Assembly (NCBI GenBank): GCA_000435755.1
Contig: FR889105.1
Coordinates: 1-7,845, forward strand
Direction: 5' to 3'
Origin: Clostridium sp. CAG:508
GTDB taxonomy: Bacteria; Bacillota; Clostridia; TANB77; CAG-508
DNA: 7,845 nucleotides
Part shown: one piece after another, positions 1-5,835 of the stretch
Numbering within the stretch: position 1 is the stretch's first letter
How the letters are laid out: each line of letters begins with the position of its first letter
Notes under the pieces: generated by a model
Told to the model about the DNA's origin: nothing
Database searches by the model: none
Seen by the model: the letters and a program-made list of their open reading frames with translations, nothing else
Program-made: the position numbers and the translations under genes

Positions 1-476
1 ATCTTGAAGAAGGTTCTACATTAGAAATGGAGACTATTCAAATTGAAGGTGTTTCTTCTACTGTTCGTGAAACCAAAGGCGAACTTGGCAATAATACAAG
101 TTTAGTTATTACAGAAAGAGTTATGACTTCTGGAAATCAAATAGCTAAAAGCATTTTTGATATTGACTTGAATGGTGAAAATTCTAGTGTACATGTTGCC
201 TCTCGTGCTATTGCAAGAGACAATTCTGTTCAAGAATTCAGCTCAAATGTTAATGGAAACAACAAATGCTTTGGGCATGTTGAATGTGATGCAATTATTA
301 TGGATAAAGCAAAAGTTACTTCCACTCCTAAAATAGTAGCAAATGATGTTGATGCAAGTTTACTTCATGAAGCAGCTATTGGAAAAATTGCAGGAGAACA
401 ACTTATTAAGCTTATGACTCTTGGTCTTACAGAAAAAGAAGCAGAAGAACAGATTATAAGTGGATTCTTAAAATAA
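1..476 (+). CDS. SufB/SufD-family Fe-S cluster assembly protein, C-terminal part (5' truncated by window edge)
   Basis: This is the C-terminal ~158 residues of a SufB/SufD-type scaffold protein, which works with the SufC ATPase to build and deliver Fe-S clusters in the cytoplasm. The reading frame is open to the left edge (it reads LEEGSTLE before the first Met at 27), so ATG 27 is an internal codon and the gene begins outside the window. The visible segment has the repetitive beta-helix core (SSVHVASRAIARDNSVQEF), then NGNNKCFGHVECDAIIMD, and the family's C-terminal helical signature LLHEAAIGKIAGEQLIKLMTLGLTEKEAEEQIISGF. The His in LLHEAAIGKI matches the conserved His of this motif in SufD and SufB. 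It resembles the short single SufB/D proteins that many Clostridia pair with SufC, but SufB versus SufD cannot be decided from this fragment, so no symbol is given. A terminator follows 7 nt after the TAA, so this is the last gene of its unit. Confidence 0.9.
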   Translation, partial: LEEGSTLEMETIQIEGVSSTVRETKGELGNNTSLVITERVMTSGNQIAKSIFDIDLNGENSSVHVASRAIARDNSVQEFSSNVNGNNKCFGHVECDAIIMDKAKVTSTPKIVANDVDASLLHEAAIGKIAGEQLIKLMTLGLTEKEAEEQIISGFLK

Positions 477-481
477 ATTAT

Positions 482-514
482 AAATGTCAACTAAATTTTA
501 GTTGGCATTTTTTG
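482..514 (+). terminator. Intrinsic terminator after the suf gene
   Basis: Bases 484-494 pair with 498-508 (core TGTCAACT / AGTTGGCA with one G-T wobble) around a short AT loop, and the T-run 508-513 follows directly. The hairpin starts 7 nt after the suf stop codon. Its 3' arm contains TTGGCA, which also looks like the -35 element of the dapA promoter. Confidence 0.85.
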
Positions 515-531
515 TTGTACCTACATATGAT
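502..531 (+). promoter_or_regulatory. Putative sigma-A-type promoter of dapA
   Basis: TTGGCA (502-507), an 18-nt spacer and TATGAT (526-531) lie just before dapA. They predict a start near 538 and a leader of only about 20 nt. The -35 element falls inside the 3' arm of the preceding terminator. The leader is too short for a lysine riboswitch. The call rests on the match to consensus only. Confidence 0.5.
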
Positions 532-559
532 ATACAAAAATATTTATGGAGGTATTGTT

Positions 560-1444
560 TTGAAAAAGAATATATTTATTGGTTGCGGTACAGCCTTAGT
601 TACCCCTTTTACTCAAGATGGTATCGATTTTGTCACATTAAAAAAACTTATTGATTTTCAAATTCAGCAAGGTACTGATGCTCTTATTATTCTTGGTACA
701 ACTGGTGAATCTTCTACAATGACTTTAGAAGAAAAAAAGCAAGTTGCTAAATTTGCTATTGATAATGTACATAAGCAAATTCCTGTTATTATTGGCGCTG
801 GTGGAAATAACACAAAATCTGTAATTGAATTTAGTAAATATGCCGAAGAAATTGGTGCAGATGGTTTGCTCCTTGTTACACCATATTACAATAAGACTAC
901 TCAAAATGGCTTAATTATGCATTACACAGAAATTGCTAAAAATACTTCTTTACCAATTATTTTATATAATGTTCCTAGCAGAACTGGTTTAAATATAGAA
1001 CCTAAAACTTGTTTAAAACTTTCTAAAATTCCTAATATTGTAGCAATAAAAGAAGCAAGTGGCAATATATCTCAAATAGCTAAAATTGCTAGTTTGTGTG
1101 GAGACAATTTGCATATTTACTCTGGAAATGATGATCAAACCCTCCCTATTCTATCTCTAGGAGGAATTGGTGTTATTTCTGTACTTTCAAATATTGCTCC
1201 TAAGTTTGTGCACAATATGGTTTTTGATTACTTGAGTGGTAATTATACTTTAGCAAAAGATTCTCAAATAAAATCAATTTCTTTAATAGATAGCCTATTT
1301 TGTGAAACAAACCCTATTCCTGTAAAGTCTGCTTTGTCTATGATGGACTATGATAGTATGAGAGTTCGTTTGCCTTTAGTTACAATGTCTTTAGAAAAAC
1401 AAAAAATTTTAGAAACCGAAATGAAAAAGTTTAACCTGATATAA
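560..1444 (+). CDS. dapA: 4-hydroxy-tetrahydrodipicolinate synthase
   Basis: DapA condenses pyruvate with aspartate semialdehyde, the first committed step of the diaminopimelate/lysine pathway, in the cytoplasm. I place the start at TTG 560: GGAGG at 548-552 lies 7 nt upstream, and the protein then begins MKKNIFIGCGTALVTPF and is 294 aa, the usual DapA length. Earlier in-frame starts (TTG 512, ATG 527) lack a ribosome binding site, and the first overlaps the suf terminator. Family landmarks are all present: GTTGE at 46-50, YY at 109-110, catalytic-type Tyr136 in ILYNVPSRTG with Arg141, Schiff-base Lys164 in VAIKEASGNI, and ETNPIPVK at 249-256. The fold is a TIM barrel and the enzyme is normally a tetramer. 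It is followed by an HD-domain gene and then dapB. Related aldolases (NanA, KDG aldolase) share the fold, but the full motif set and the nearby dapB favour DapA. Confidence 0.96.
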   Translation: MKKNIFIGCGTALVTPFTQDGIDFVTLKKLIDFQIQQGTDALIILGTTGESSTMTLEEKKQVAKFAIDNVHKQIPVIIGAGGNNTKSVIEFSKYAEEIGADGLLLVTPYYNKTTQNGLIMHYTEIAKNTSLPIILYNVPSRTGLNIEPKTCLKLSKIPNIVAIKEASGNISQIAKIASLCGDNLHIYSGNDDQTLPILSLGGIGVISVLSNIAPKFVHNMVFDYLSGNYTLAKDSQIKSISLIDSLFCETNPIPVKSALSMMDYDSMRVRLPLVTMSLEKQKILETEMKKFNLI

Positions 1445-1502
1445 TACTATTCTGTCAATTTATTAAATTTCTATTAAATTAGTATCATTTTGTTACCCTC
1501 TG

Positions 1503-1511
1503 TGATATAAT
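1503..1511 (+). promoter_or_regulatory. Extended -10 promoter upstream of the HD-domain gene
   Basis: TGaTATAAT (TG 1503-1504, TATAAT 1506-1511) is a perfect extended -10. The -35 region (around 1483-1488, TATCAT) is poor, as is common when an extended -10 is present. The start would fall near 1518, with AAGGGG (1529-1534) as ribosome binding site for ATG 1545. It could also drive dapB, since I see no terminator between the two genes. The motif TGTGATATAA recurs in the promoter of the minus-strand UAP-like gene. Confidence 0.55.
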
Positions 1512-1544
1512 TAAAGTAGAGTTTAAAAAAGGGGAAATCACTTT

Positions 1545-2096
1545 ATGATAACAAAAGATTTAATAGTTGAAAACACCTCTTTAGAAGAGTTTTTCTCTAT
1601 TATAAATGACTTAGTTAAAAATACTAAGGTTCAAAAAATGAAAATATATAACCAACATGCACATACTTCTTGCTATAAGCACTGTATGCAGGTTGCCTAT
1701 TACACATATATAATTTGCAAAAAATTAAATTTAGACTATGTTTCTGCCACTCGTGGTGCAATGCTTCATGATTTATTTTTATACGACTGGCACACTTACA
1801 TTAGAGAAGACAAGAGTTGGAAAGGACAACATGCTTTTATGCATCCTAAAATTGCATTAAAAAATGCTACTGCAATTTTTAATTTGAATAACATAGAAAA
1901 AGATGTAATTGTTAATCATATGTGGCCAGTTACTATTAAAATTCCACATTACAAAGAAACTGTTGTAGTTACTTTTGCAGATAAGTATAGTGCTTTGGTT
2001 GAAACTTTTAAACATATTAGAGGCATTTTACATACGAAAAAATTCTATAAATATGCTTATGTATTTTTAAGTTTAATTGTTTTTAGAATAATATAG
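1545..2096 (+). CDS. HD-domain phosphohydrolase-like protein of unknown substrate
   Basis: This 183-aa protein has the metal-binding pattern of the HD superfamily. Candidate ligands, in order, are His46 (in HTSCYKHCMQV), His75-Asp76 (GAMLHDLFLYDW), His100 (FMHP), His125 (VIVNHMWP) and Asp146 (TFADKYSALVE). The extra His residues suggest a multi-metal HD site rather than the minimal H...HD...D. The domain spans about residues 38-155. The last ~15 residues (YAYVFLSLIVFRII) are hydrophobic and could touch the membrane or form a helix interface. AAGGGG lies about 10 nt before the ATG, and the gene has its own extended -10 promoter. It sits between dapA and dapB, which may reflect co-regulation, but nothing in the protein ties it to lysine synthesis. 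HD proteins hydrolyse phosphate esters of many kinds (nucleotides, ppGpp, cyclic dinucleotides); the substrate here cannot be named. Confidence 0.85.
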   Translation: MITKDLIVENTSLEEFFSIINDLVKNTKVQKMKIYNQHAHTSCYKHCMQVAYYTYIICKKLNLDYVSATRGAMLHDLFLYDWHTYIREDKSWKGQHAFMHPKIALKNATAIFNLNNIEKDVIVNHMWPVTIKIPHYKETVVVTFADKYSALVETFKHIRGILHTKKFYKYAYVFLSLIVFRII

Positions 2097-2129
2097 TTTT
2101 AATTGAATATATTAAATTATGATTCCTTT

Positions 2130-2184
2130 GGACGGAGTTAAAAGTCATTGTTAATTTAAAAAAATGTGATTTTTGACTCCGTCC
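2130..2184 (+). promoter_or_regulatory. Long hairpin in the dapB leader; possible Shine-Dalgarno switch
   Basis: GGACGGAGTTAAAAGTCA (2130-2147) pairs with TGATTTTTGACTCCGTCC (2167-2184) over all 18 positions, with two G-U wobbles, around a 19-nt AT-rich loop. With one bulged C, flanking CTTT and AAAG can lengthen it outward. No T-run follows on either strand, so it is not an ordinary terminator. CTCCGTC (2177-2183) in its 3' arm is also the exact complement of GACGGAG (2193-2199), which contains most of the dapB Shine-Dalgarno. Two structures are therefore mutually exclusive: the 18-bp hairpin (site free) or a 7-bp hairpin with a 9-nt loop (site hidden). The pairing is seen in the sequence; a regulatory role is inferred. 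A weak TATGAT (2118-2123) would place a transcript start at the first base of the hairpin. Confidence 0.6.
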
Positions 2185-2205
2185 CAAAAGTTGACGGAGG
2201 ATTTT

Positions 2206-2943
2206 ATGATAAAGGTTTTGATAAATGGTATTAACGGAAAAATGGGTAGTGAAGTTGCTAAGTTGATAAAGCAACATCCAAATATGCATTTGATGGGTGG
2301 TCTTGATAAAAATGCTATGTATAATCTTGCATATCCTGTTTACAATGATTTTAACAATATCTTTGAACTCCCTAATGTTATTATTGATTTTTCAACACCT
2401 GAAGCTACTATTGGTATTTTAGATTTTGCTATATCTAAAAATATCGCCCTTGTAATTGCTACTACTAGTTTTACTGAAGAACAACAAGCTAAGATTTTAA
2501 ATGCCTCTAAACATATTGCTGTTTTTCAGTCTGCAAATATGTCTTATGAAATTGCCTTAATGAAGGATATTGTAAGTAGCCTTTCTCAAAAGCTTCCAAA
2601 TTCCGAAATTGAAATTGTAGAAACACATCATGATAGAAAAGTAGACAGTCCTAGTGGAACTGCATTAGCTCTTGCTAATGCTATTCAAGAAGCAAATGAT
2701 AATAAATATTTTTATGAATTTAATAGAATTCAAAAACATGAAAAAAGAAATCCAAATGAAATTGGATTTTCTAGTATTCGTGGTGGTAATATTGTTGGTG
2801 AGCACAGTGTAATGTTTTTTAATGACAATGAATGTTTTGAAGTTAAGCACATCGCTTATTCTCGTAGTATTTTTGCTGAAGGGGCCTTGAAGGCTGCCGA
2901 ATTCATAATAAAGCAACCTACAGGATATTACAATAATATTTAA
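2206..2943 (+). CDS. dapB: 4-hydroxy-tetrahydrodipicolinate reductase
   Basis: DapB reduces the DapA product with NAD(P)H, the second step toward diaminopimelate. ATG 2206 is chosen because GGAGG (2196-2200) sits 5 nt upstream and the protein then starts directly with the Rossmann strand MIKVLINGINGKMG. The longer in-frame TTG 2173 lies inside the leader hairpin and has no ribosome binding site. The protein is 245 aa, slightly short for the family (about 250-270). Landmarks are the dinucleotide loop GINGKMG (8-14), DFSTPEA (61-67), ATTSFTEEQ (85-93, usually G-T-T-G-F), and the catalytic/substrate motif ETHHDRKVDSPSGTA (139-153) with His141, His142 and Lys145. IRGGNIVGEH (191-200) matches the usual RGG...GEH motif. 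The stop overlaps the stop of the convergent DUF4363 gene. Translation may be controlled by the hairpin just upstream. Confidence 0.96.
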   Translation: MIKVLINGINGKMGSEVAKLIKQHPNMHLMGGLDKNAMYNLAYPVYNDFNNIFELPNVIIDFSTPEATIGILDFAISKNIALVIATTSFTEEQQAKILNASKHIAVFQSANMSYEIALMKDIVSSLSQKLPNSEIEIVETHHDRKVDSPSGTALALANAIQEANDNKYFYEFNRIQKHEKRNPNEIGFSSIRGGNIVGEHSVMFFNDNECFEVKHIAYSRSIFAEGALKAAEFIIKQPTGYYNNI

Positions 2944-3329
2944 AATATATTTACTATTTTCAGTGCAGATTTGTCTTTTATGTGCTCCAATATAAATATG
3001 CAGTTATCTAAATTTTCTACTGCAAAGTCATAATTTTCTGTTTTCACATCAGCTTTCAATTTTGCAAGTTCTGTACTTACTTTTTCGAGCTCATCATGTT
3101 CTATATAATAAGCTAAAGTCTCTAACTTTTCTTCCCAAGTGTCATTTATTTTACTTATATGATTTTGAGCCTCCTGTTTGTTTACATTCTCACTCGAAAT
3201 TTCATTTCTAAATGTATTAAGCTCTTCGTTCATTGTTTCAACTGTTTTATTTGTATTGTTTTGGGTTATAATATTTCCTGCTATAACTAGCACTATTATT
3301 ATAATTATAATAACTAATTCCTTATACAT
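2940..3329 (-). CDS. DUF4363-family membrane-anchored protein
   Basis: This 129-aa protein has one N-terminal membrane segment (about residues 4-22, VIIIIIIVLVIAGNII) and a charged, largely helical remainder (about 30-125) that probably faces outside the cytoplasm. Sequence style and position match DUF4363, a family often found next to DUF421 genes in Clostridia; its function is unknown. Its ribosome binding site (GGGGAG, + positions 3333-3338) touches the DUF421 stop codon at 3339-3341, and the two coding regions are 9 nt apart, which indicates one transcript and probable translational coupling. At the other end its stop codon shares bases with the stop of dapB, and no terminator hairpin is visible there, so transcripts from the two sides probably overlap. 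The family call is by recognition of overall pattern and neighbour, without a diagnostic active site. Confidence 0.75.
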   Translation of the reverse strand: MYKELVIIIIIIVLVIAGNIITQNNTNKTVETMNEELNTFRNEISSENVNKQEAQNHISKINDTWEEKLETLAYYIEHDELEKVSTELAKLKADVKTENYDFAVENLDNCIFILEHIKDKSALKIVNIF

Positions 3330-3338
3330 ATTTCTCCC

Positions 3339-4010
3339 CTATCTTTCTTTTTTCTGACAGAAAATTTGTCCTTTTCCGTCAAAAGTCACTATCAAAGCTT
3401 CCTGTGGCGTCATGTTAAATTTCTCTACTTGTTTTTTAAGCCATATTTCGTTTTTACCAATTTTTCTTAAATTCTCATTTAACACTTTTCCGTCTATTAC
3501 CAAATCATATGGTAAGCCTTCATAATCCGGCTCTATATTAAAGTCTTCTGGCGTTGTTGTACGTTTATTAGGCTTTTGAATAACAGTTACTTGCCCACTT
3601 GTTTCTAATATTGCATATTCAACATCACCTAAATTTACAACGTTGTTTCCTCTTAATCTTTCTTCCAACTCGTTTATAGTAAATCTTTCTTTTTTCAAAG
3701 CTTTTTCGTCTATTTTCCCTCTATATATTAATATTGTTGGTCTTCCACACAAAATTTCTCTTCCTCGTATGCTTTTGATGTTTATAATAGAAATTACTAA
3801 ATGCATTACTAAAAGTCCTAAAATTGGTATAATTCCGTTTGTAATTGGTATTCCAACATCTGTCATAGGTATTGAAGCTAAATCTGCTATCATAATTGAA
3901 ATTGCAAGTTCAAATGGCTGTAATTGTCCTATTTCTCTTTTTCCCATCAATCTCATAACTACTAAAACAAGTATGTATAACACAATAGTTCTTATTAAAG
4001 TTATTATCAT
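3339..4010 (-). CDS. DUF421 (YetF-like) membrane protein
   Basis: This is a 223-aa inner-membrane protein of the DUF421/YetF family. There are three likely membrane segments at residues 3-21, 33-50 and 57-78, followed by a cytoplasmic domain (about 85-215). The family signature MGKREIGQLQPFELAISIMIADLASIPM spans 22-49. The soluble part contains GRPTILIYRGKI (89-100) and a second small domain ending in ALIVTFDGKGQIF (205-217). The biochemical role of the family is not established; some Bacillus members (YetF, YrbG and relatives) are linked to spore or stress biology, which is background only. GAAAGGA (+ 4019-4025) lies 8 nt before the ATG. It is the first gene of a two-gene unit with the DUF4363 gene. 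Its upstream region is shared with a divergent membrane-protein gene and contains a perfect palindrome. Confidence 0.88.
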   Translation of the reverse strand: MIITLIRTIVLYILVLVVMRLMGKREIGQLQPFELAISIMIADLASIPMTDVGIPITNGIIPILGLLVMHLVISIINIKSIRGREILCGRPTILIYRGKIDEKALKKERFTINELEERLRGNNVVNLGDVEYAILETSGQVTVIQKPNKRTTTPEDFNIEPDYEGLPYDLVIDGKVLNENLRKIGKNEIWLKKQVEKFNMTPQEALIVTFDGKGQIFCQKKER

Positions 4011-4058
4011 TTTAAAAATCCTTTCACAAGTTTTTAATATAATTTTGAGCCAAAATAA

Positions 4059-4087
4059 AAAAATTATTCATTGGTTGAATAATTTTT
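4059..4087. repeat. Perfect palindrome in a divergent intergenic region
   Basis: AAAAATTATTCA (4059-4070) and TGAATAATTTTT (4076-4087) are exact inverse complements with the 5-nt spacer TTGGT. It lies between divergent genes, 49 nt from the DUF421 start and 66 nt from the holin-like gene start. Almost all A/T, it would make a weak terminator stem, although T-rich flanks lie on both sides. Its position near both start regions fits an operator better. Function unproven. Confidence 0.5.
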
Positions 4088-4102
4088 GTTTTTAAGTAAA
4101 TA
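4075..4102 (+). promoter_or_regulatory. Weak candidate promoter for the holin-like gene
   Basis: TTGAAT (4075-4080), a 16-nt spacer and TAAATA (4097-4102) form a weak promoter match ahead of the gene at 4153. The -35 lies in the right arm of the palindrome, so a protein bound there would block it. The region is very AT-rich, so chance matches are likely. Confidence 0.3.
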
Positions 4103-4152
4103 ATAAAATTAGCAAACCATGTAAATTATTTTAAAATTAAGGAGGTTTAGAC

Positions 4153-4527
4153 ATGTCAAATGAAAATACAAATACAAGATCTAATACTAAAGGTACAGCT
4201 TGGCAAATAATTGGTAGATTGATTACAGCAGCTATAGTTCTTGCTATTACAGCATTTTTCACACCAGGTTTTAACATTAGTAATTTTTGGGCTTTAGCAG
4301 CTGCAGCAATTGTACTTACAGTTATCGACTATTTAATTACTAAATTTACTGGTCTACATGCTAGTTCTTTTGGTAAAGGTTTTGTAGGTTTTGTTCTTTC
4401 TGCAGTGGTATTATATGTAACACAATACTTTGTTGCAGGTTATACAGTTTCTTGGATGGCAGCAATAGTTGGTGCGATAGTATATGGTGTTGTAGATTAC
4501 TTTATACCTGGCGAACAACAATATTAA
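4153..4527 (+). CDS. Phage-holin-IV/YvlD-type four-TM membrane protein
   Basis: This 124-aa protein has a polar N-terminus (1-16, rich in Asn and Thr) and four predicted membrane segments at about 18-38, 45-64, 74-94 and 100-118. The motifs FFTPGF (35-40), VIDYL (57-61), GFVGFVLSAVVLYVTQYFV (76-94) and YGVVDYFIPG (111-120) match the widespread family annotated as 'phage holin family' or mycobacterial 4-TM holin superfamily IV, which includes the YvlD type. Despite the name, most members are chromosomal membrane proteins, not lysis proteins, and no endolysin or other phage gene lies nearby. AAGGAGG ending at 4145 lies 7 nt before the ATG. The gene stands alone between a divergent and a convergent gene and ends at a strong bidirectional terminator. 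The actual role is unknown; an envelope or stress function is only inference. Confidence 0.85.
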   Translation: MSNENTNTRSNTKGTAWQIIGRLITAAIVLAITAFFTPGFNISNFWALAAAAIVLTVIDYLITKFTGLHASSFGKGFVGFVLSAVVLYVTQYFVAGYTVSWMAAIVGAIVYGVVDYFIPGEQQY

Positions 4528-4531
4528 ATTA

Positions 4532-4569
4532 AAAGGCTTTTGCAAACGCAAAAGCCTTTATTTTTATTT
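4532..4569. terminator. Bidirectional intrinsic terminator between convergent genes
   Basis: AAAGGCTTTTGC (4532-4543) pairs perfectly with GCAAAAGCCTTT (4548-4559) around an AAAC loop. On the + strand it is followed by ATTTTTATTTT, and on the minus strand by TTTTAATTT. It ends the holin-like gene (stop at 4527) and, in reverse, glmU (stop at 4564). Confidence 0.92.
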
Positions 4570-5820
4570 TCCTTTATTCCATTCTTCTTTATTAGTTTGT
4601 CTTTCTCTAGCAATACTCAATGCTTCTGATGGTACATCTTGAGTAATTGTTGAGCCTGCTGCTACTAAAACATGGTCTCCTAAAGTTACAGGTGCTACTA
4701 GGTTTACATTTGATCCTATAAAGCAATTGTCTCCAATTTTTGTTTTGTGTTTATTTTTTCCGTCATAGTTGCATGTAATTGTTCCACAACCAATATTACA
4801 TTTTGTTCCTATCTCGCAGTCTCCCATATATGATAAGTGTGGCACTTTTGATCCTTCTGCAATAATTGCTTTTTTTATTTCTACAAAGCTTCCAACTTTT
4901 ACTTTGTCTGCTAATTTACATCCTTCACGAATATATGCATTTGGTCCAATATTGCAATCTTCGCCAATTACAACACCTGATTTAATGGTTGTATTTGGAT
5001 GAATTACTGTGTCCATTCCGATTTCTACATCCTCATAAATATATGTTGTGTTAATATCTTCTATTGTTACACCATTGTTCATATGCATTGTGTTGATTTT
5101 TATTCTTAAAATTCTTGTTAGCATTTCTAATTGAAGTTTTGTGTTAAGACTCAAAATTTCTGTATTGTCTTCTACTAAGACTCCTCCAATCTTTTTGCCT
5201 GATACAACAAGCATCTTAATTACATCTGTTAAGTAATATAGTCCCATACTGTTTTGTTTTAAAGTTCCAATAATTTTAACTAGTTCTGAAATTTCAAAAC
5301 AATATACTCCTGCATTTACTTCTAATATTTTCTTTTCTGCCTCTGTTAATTCTTTTTCTTCTATGATTTCTGTAATTTTGTTATTTTCTCTAATAACTCT
5401 ACCATAGCCTGTTGGTTCACTTATAATACCTGTAAGTATTGTAACCGCTTCATTTTCTGTCTCAGATTTCTCTACCATTTCTTTAATAGTTTCTGGTGTA
5501 ATCAATGGTATATTTCCATTTGCAATTACAACTCTACCTTTTTTGCTTTCCAAATAATTTGTTGCTTGCATAATTGCGTGACCTGTTCCCAAGCAACCTT
5601 TTTGCTCTAAATATGTAACCTCATCTTTTAGAATTCCTTCTATTTCTTCTCTGTTCTCTCCAACAATAACTGCAACATCTTCTATTCCAGCTTTTTTCAT
5701 ACTGTCAACAACTCTTTTAATAACAGCCTTTCCATATAATTCCTGTGCCAATTTTGATTTTTTAGATTTCATTCTGTCATCTGTTCCTGCTGCCATTACT
5801 AAACCTATTACATTTTCCAT
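4564..5820 (-). CDS. glmU: GlmU-like protein with intact acetyltransferase but degenerate uridyltransferase domain
   Basis: GlmU normally acetylates glucosamine-1-P (C-terminal beta-helix) and then uridylates it to UDP-GlcNAc (N-terminal domain). Here (418 aa; E. coli 456) the C-terminal residues align at constant offset with E. coli: Arg298, Lys316, His328, Tyr331, Asn342, Lys357, Ser370 and Arg405 correspond to R333, K351, H363, Y366, N377, K392, S405 and R440. The N-terminal domain is damaged at key sites: LAAGxGTRM reads MAAGTDDRM (9-17), PKVLH reads SKLAQ (22-26), the second Gln before LGTGHA is Cys76, the metal-binding Asp of GDxPLI is Asn103 (NGNIPLI), and GEYY is GLYY (193-196). Arg16, Lys23, Glu154, Asn169 and Asn226 remain. 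The segment between Asn226 and Arg298 is 34 residues shorter than in E. coli. AAAGGAG overlaps the stop of the upstream UAP-like gene (15-nt gap), indicating one operon. Most likely it acts mainly as an acetyltransferase; residual uridyltransferase activity cannot be excluded. Confidence 0.9.
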   Translation of the reverse strand: MENVIGLVMAAGTDDRMKSKKSKLAQELYGKAVIKRVVDSMKKAGIEDVAVIVGENREEIEGILKDEVTYLEQKGCLGTGHAIMQATNYLESKKGRVVIANGNIPLITPETIKEMVEKSETENEAVTILTGIISEPTGYGRVIRENNKITEIIEEKELTEAEKKILEVNAGVYCFEISELVKIIGTLKQNSMGLYYLTDVIKMLVVSGKKIGGVLVEDNTEILSLNTKLQLEMLTRILRIKINTMHMNNGVTIEDINTTYIYEDVEIGMDTVIHPNTTIKSGVVIGEDCNIGPNAYIREGCKLADKVKVGSFVEIKKAIIAEGSKVPHLSYMGDCEIGTKCNIGCGTITCNYDGKNKHKTKIGDNCFIGSNVNLVAPVTLGDHVLVAAGSTITQDVPSEALSIARERQTNKEEWNKGK

Positions 5821-5835
5821 AATAAACTTTCTCCT

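Noticed and set aside
512..559. Longer DapA start at TTG 512 or ATG 527
   Set aside because: No ribosome binding site precedes them, and TTG 512 lies in the T-run of the suf terminator. TTG 560 has GGAGG at the right distance and gives the normal length.
477..559. Lysine riboswitch upstream of dapA
   Set aside because: The 83-nt gap is filled by the suf terminator and a promoter. The lysine riboswitch is far longer and its core motifs are absent here and before dapB.
1461..1480. Direct repeat TATTAAATT after dapA
   Set aside because: Two short A/T-only copies are expected by chance in such AT-rich spacers.
2130..2184. The dapB leader hairpin as an intrinsic terminator
   Set aside because: Neither strand has a T-run after the stem; the + strand continues with CAAAAG and the minus strand with AAAGGAATC.
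2173..2205. DapB start at TTG 2173
   Set aside because: It lies inside the leader hairpin without a ribosome site. ATG 2206 follows GGAGG and begins at the Rossmann strand.
4153..4527. Prophage lysis module based on the holin-family name
   Set aside because: No endolysin, tail or other phage gene is adjacent, and the family is mostly chromosomal and non-lytic.
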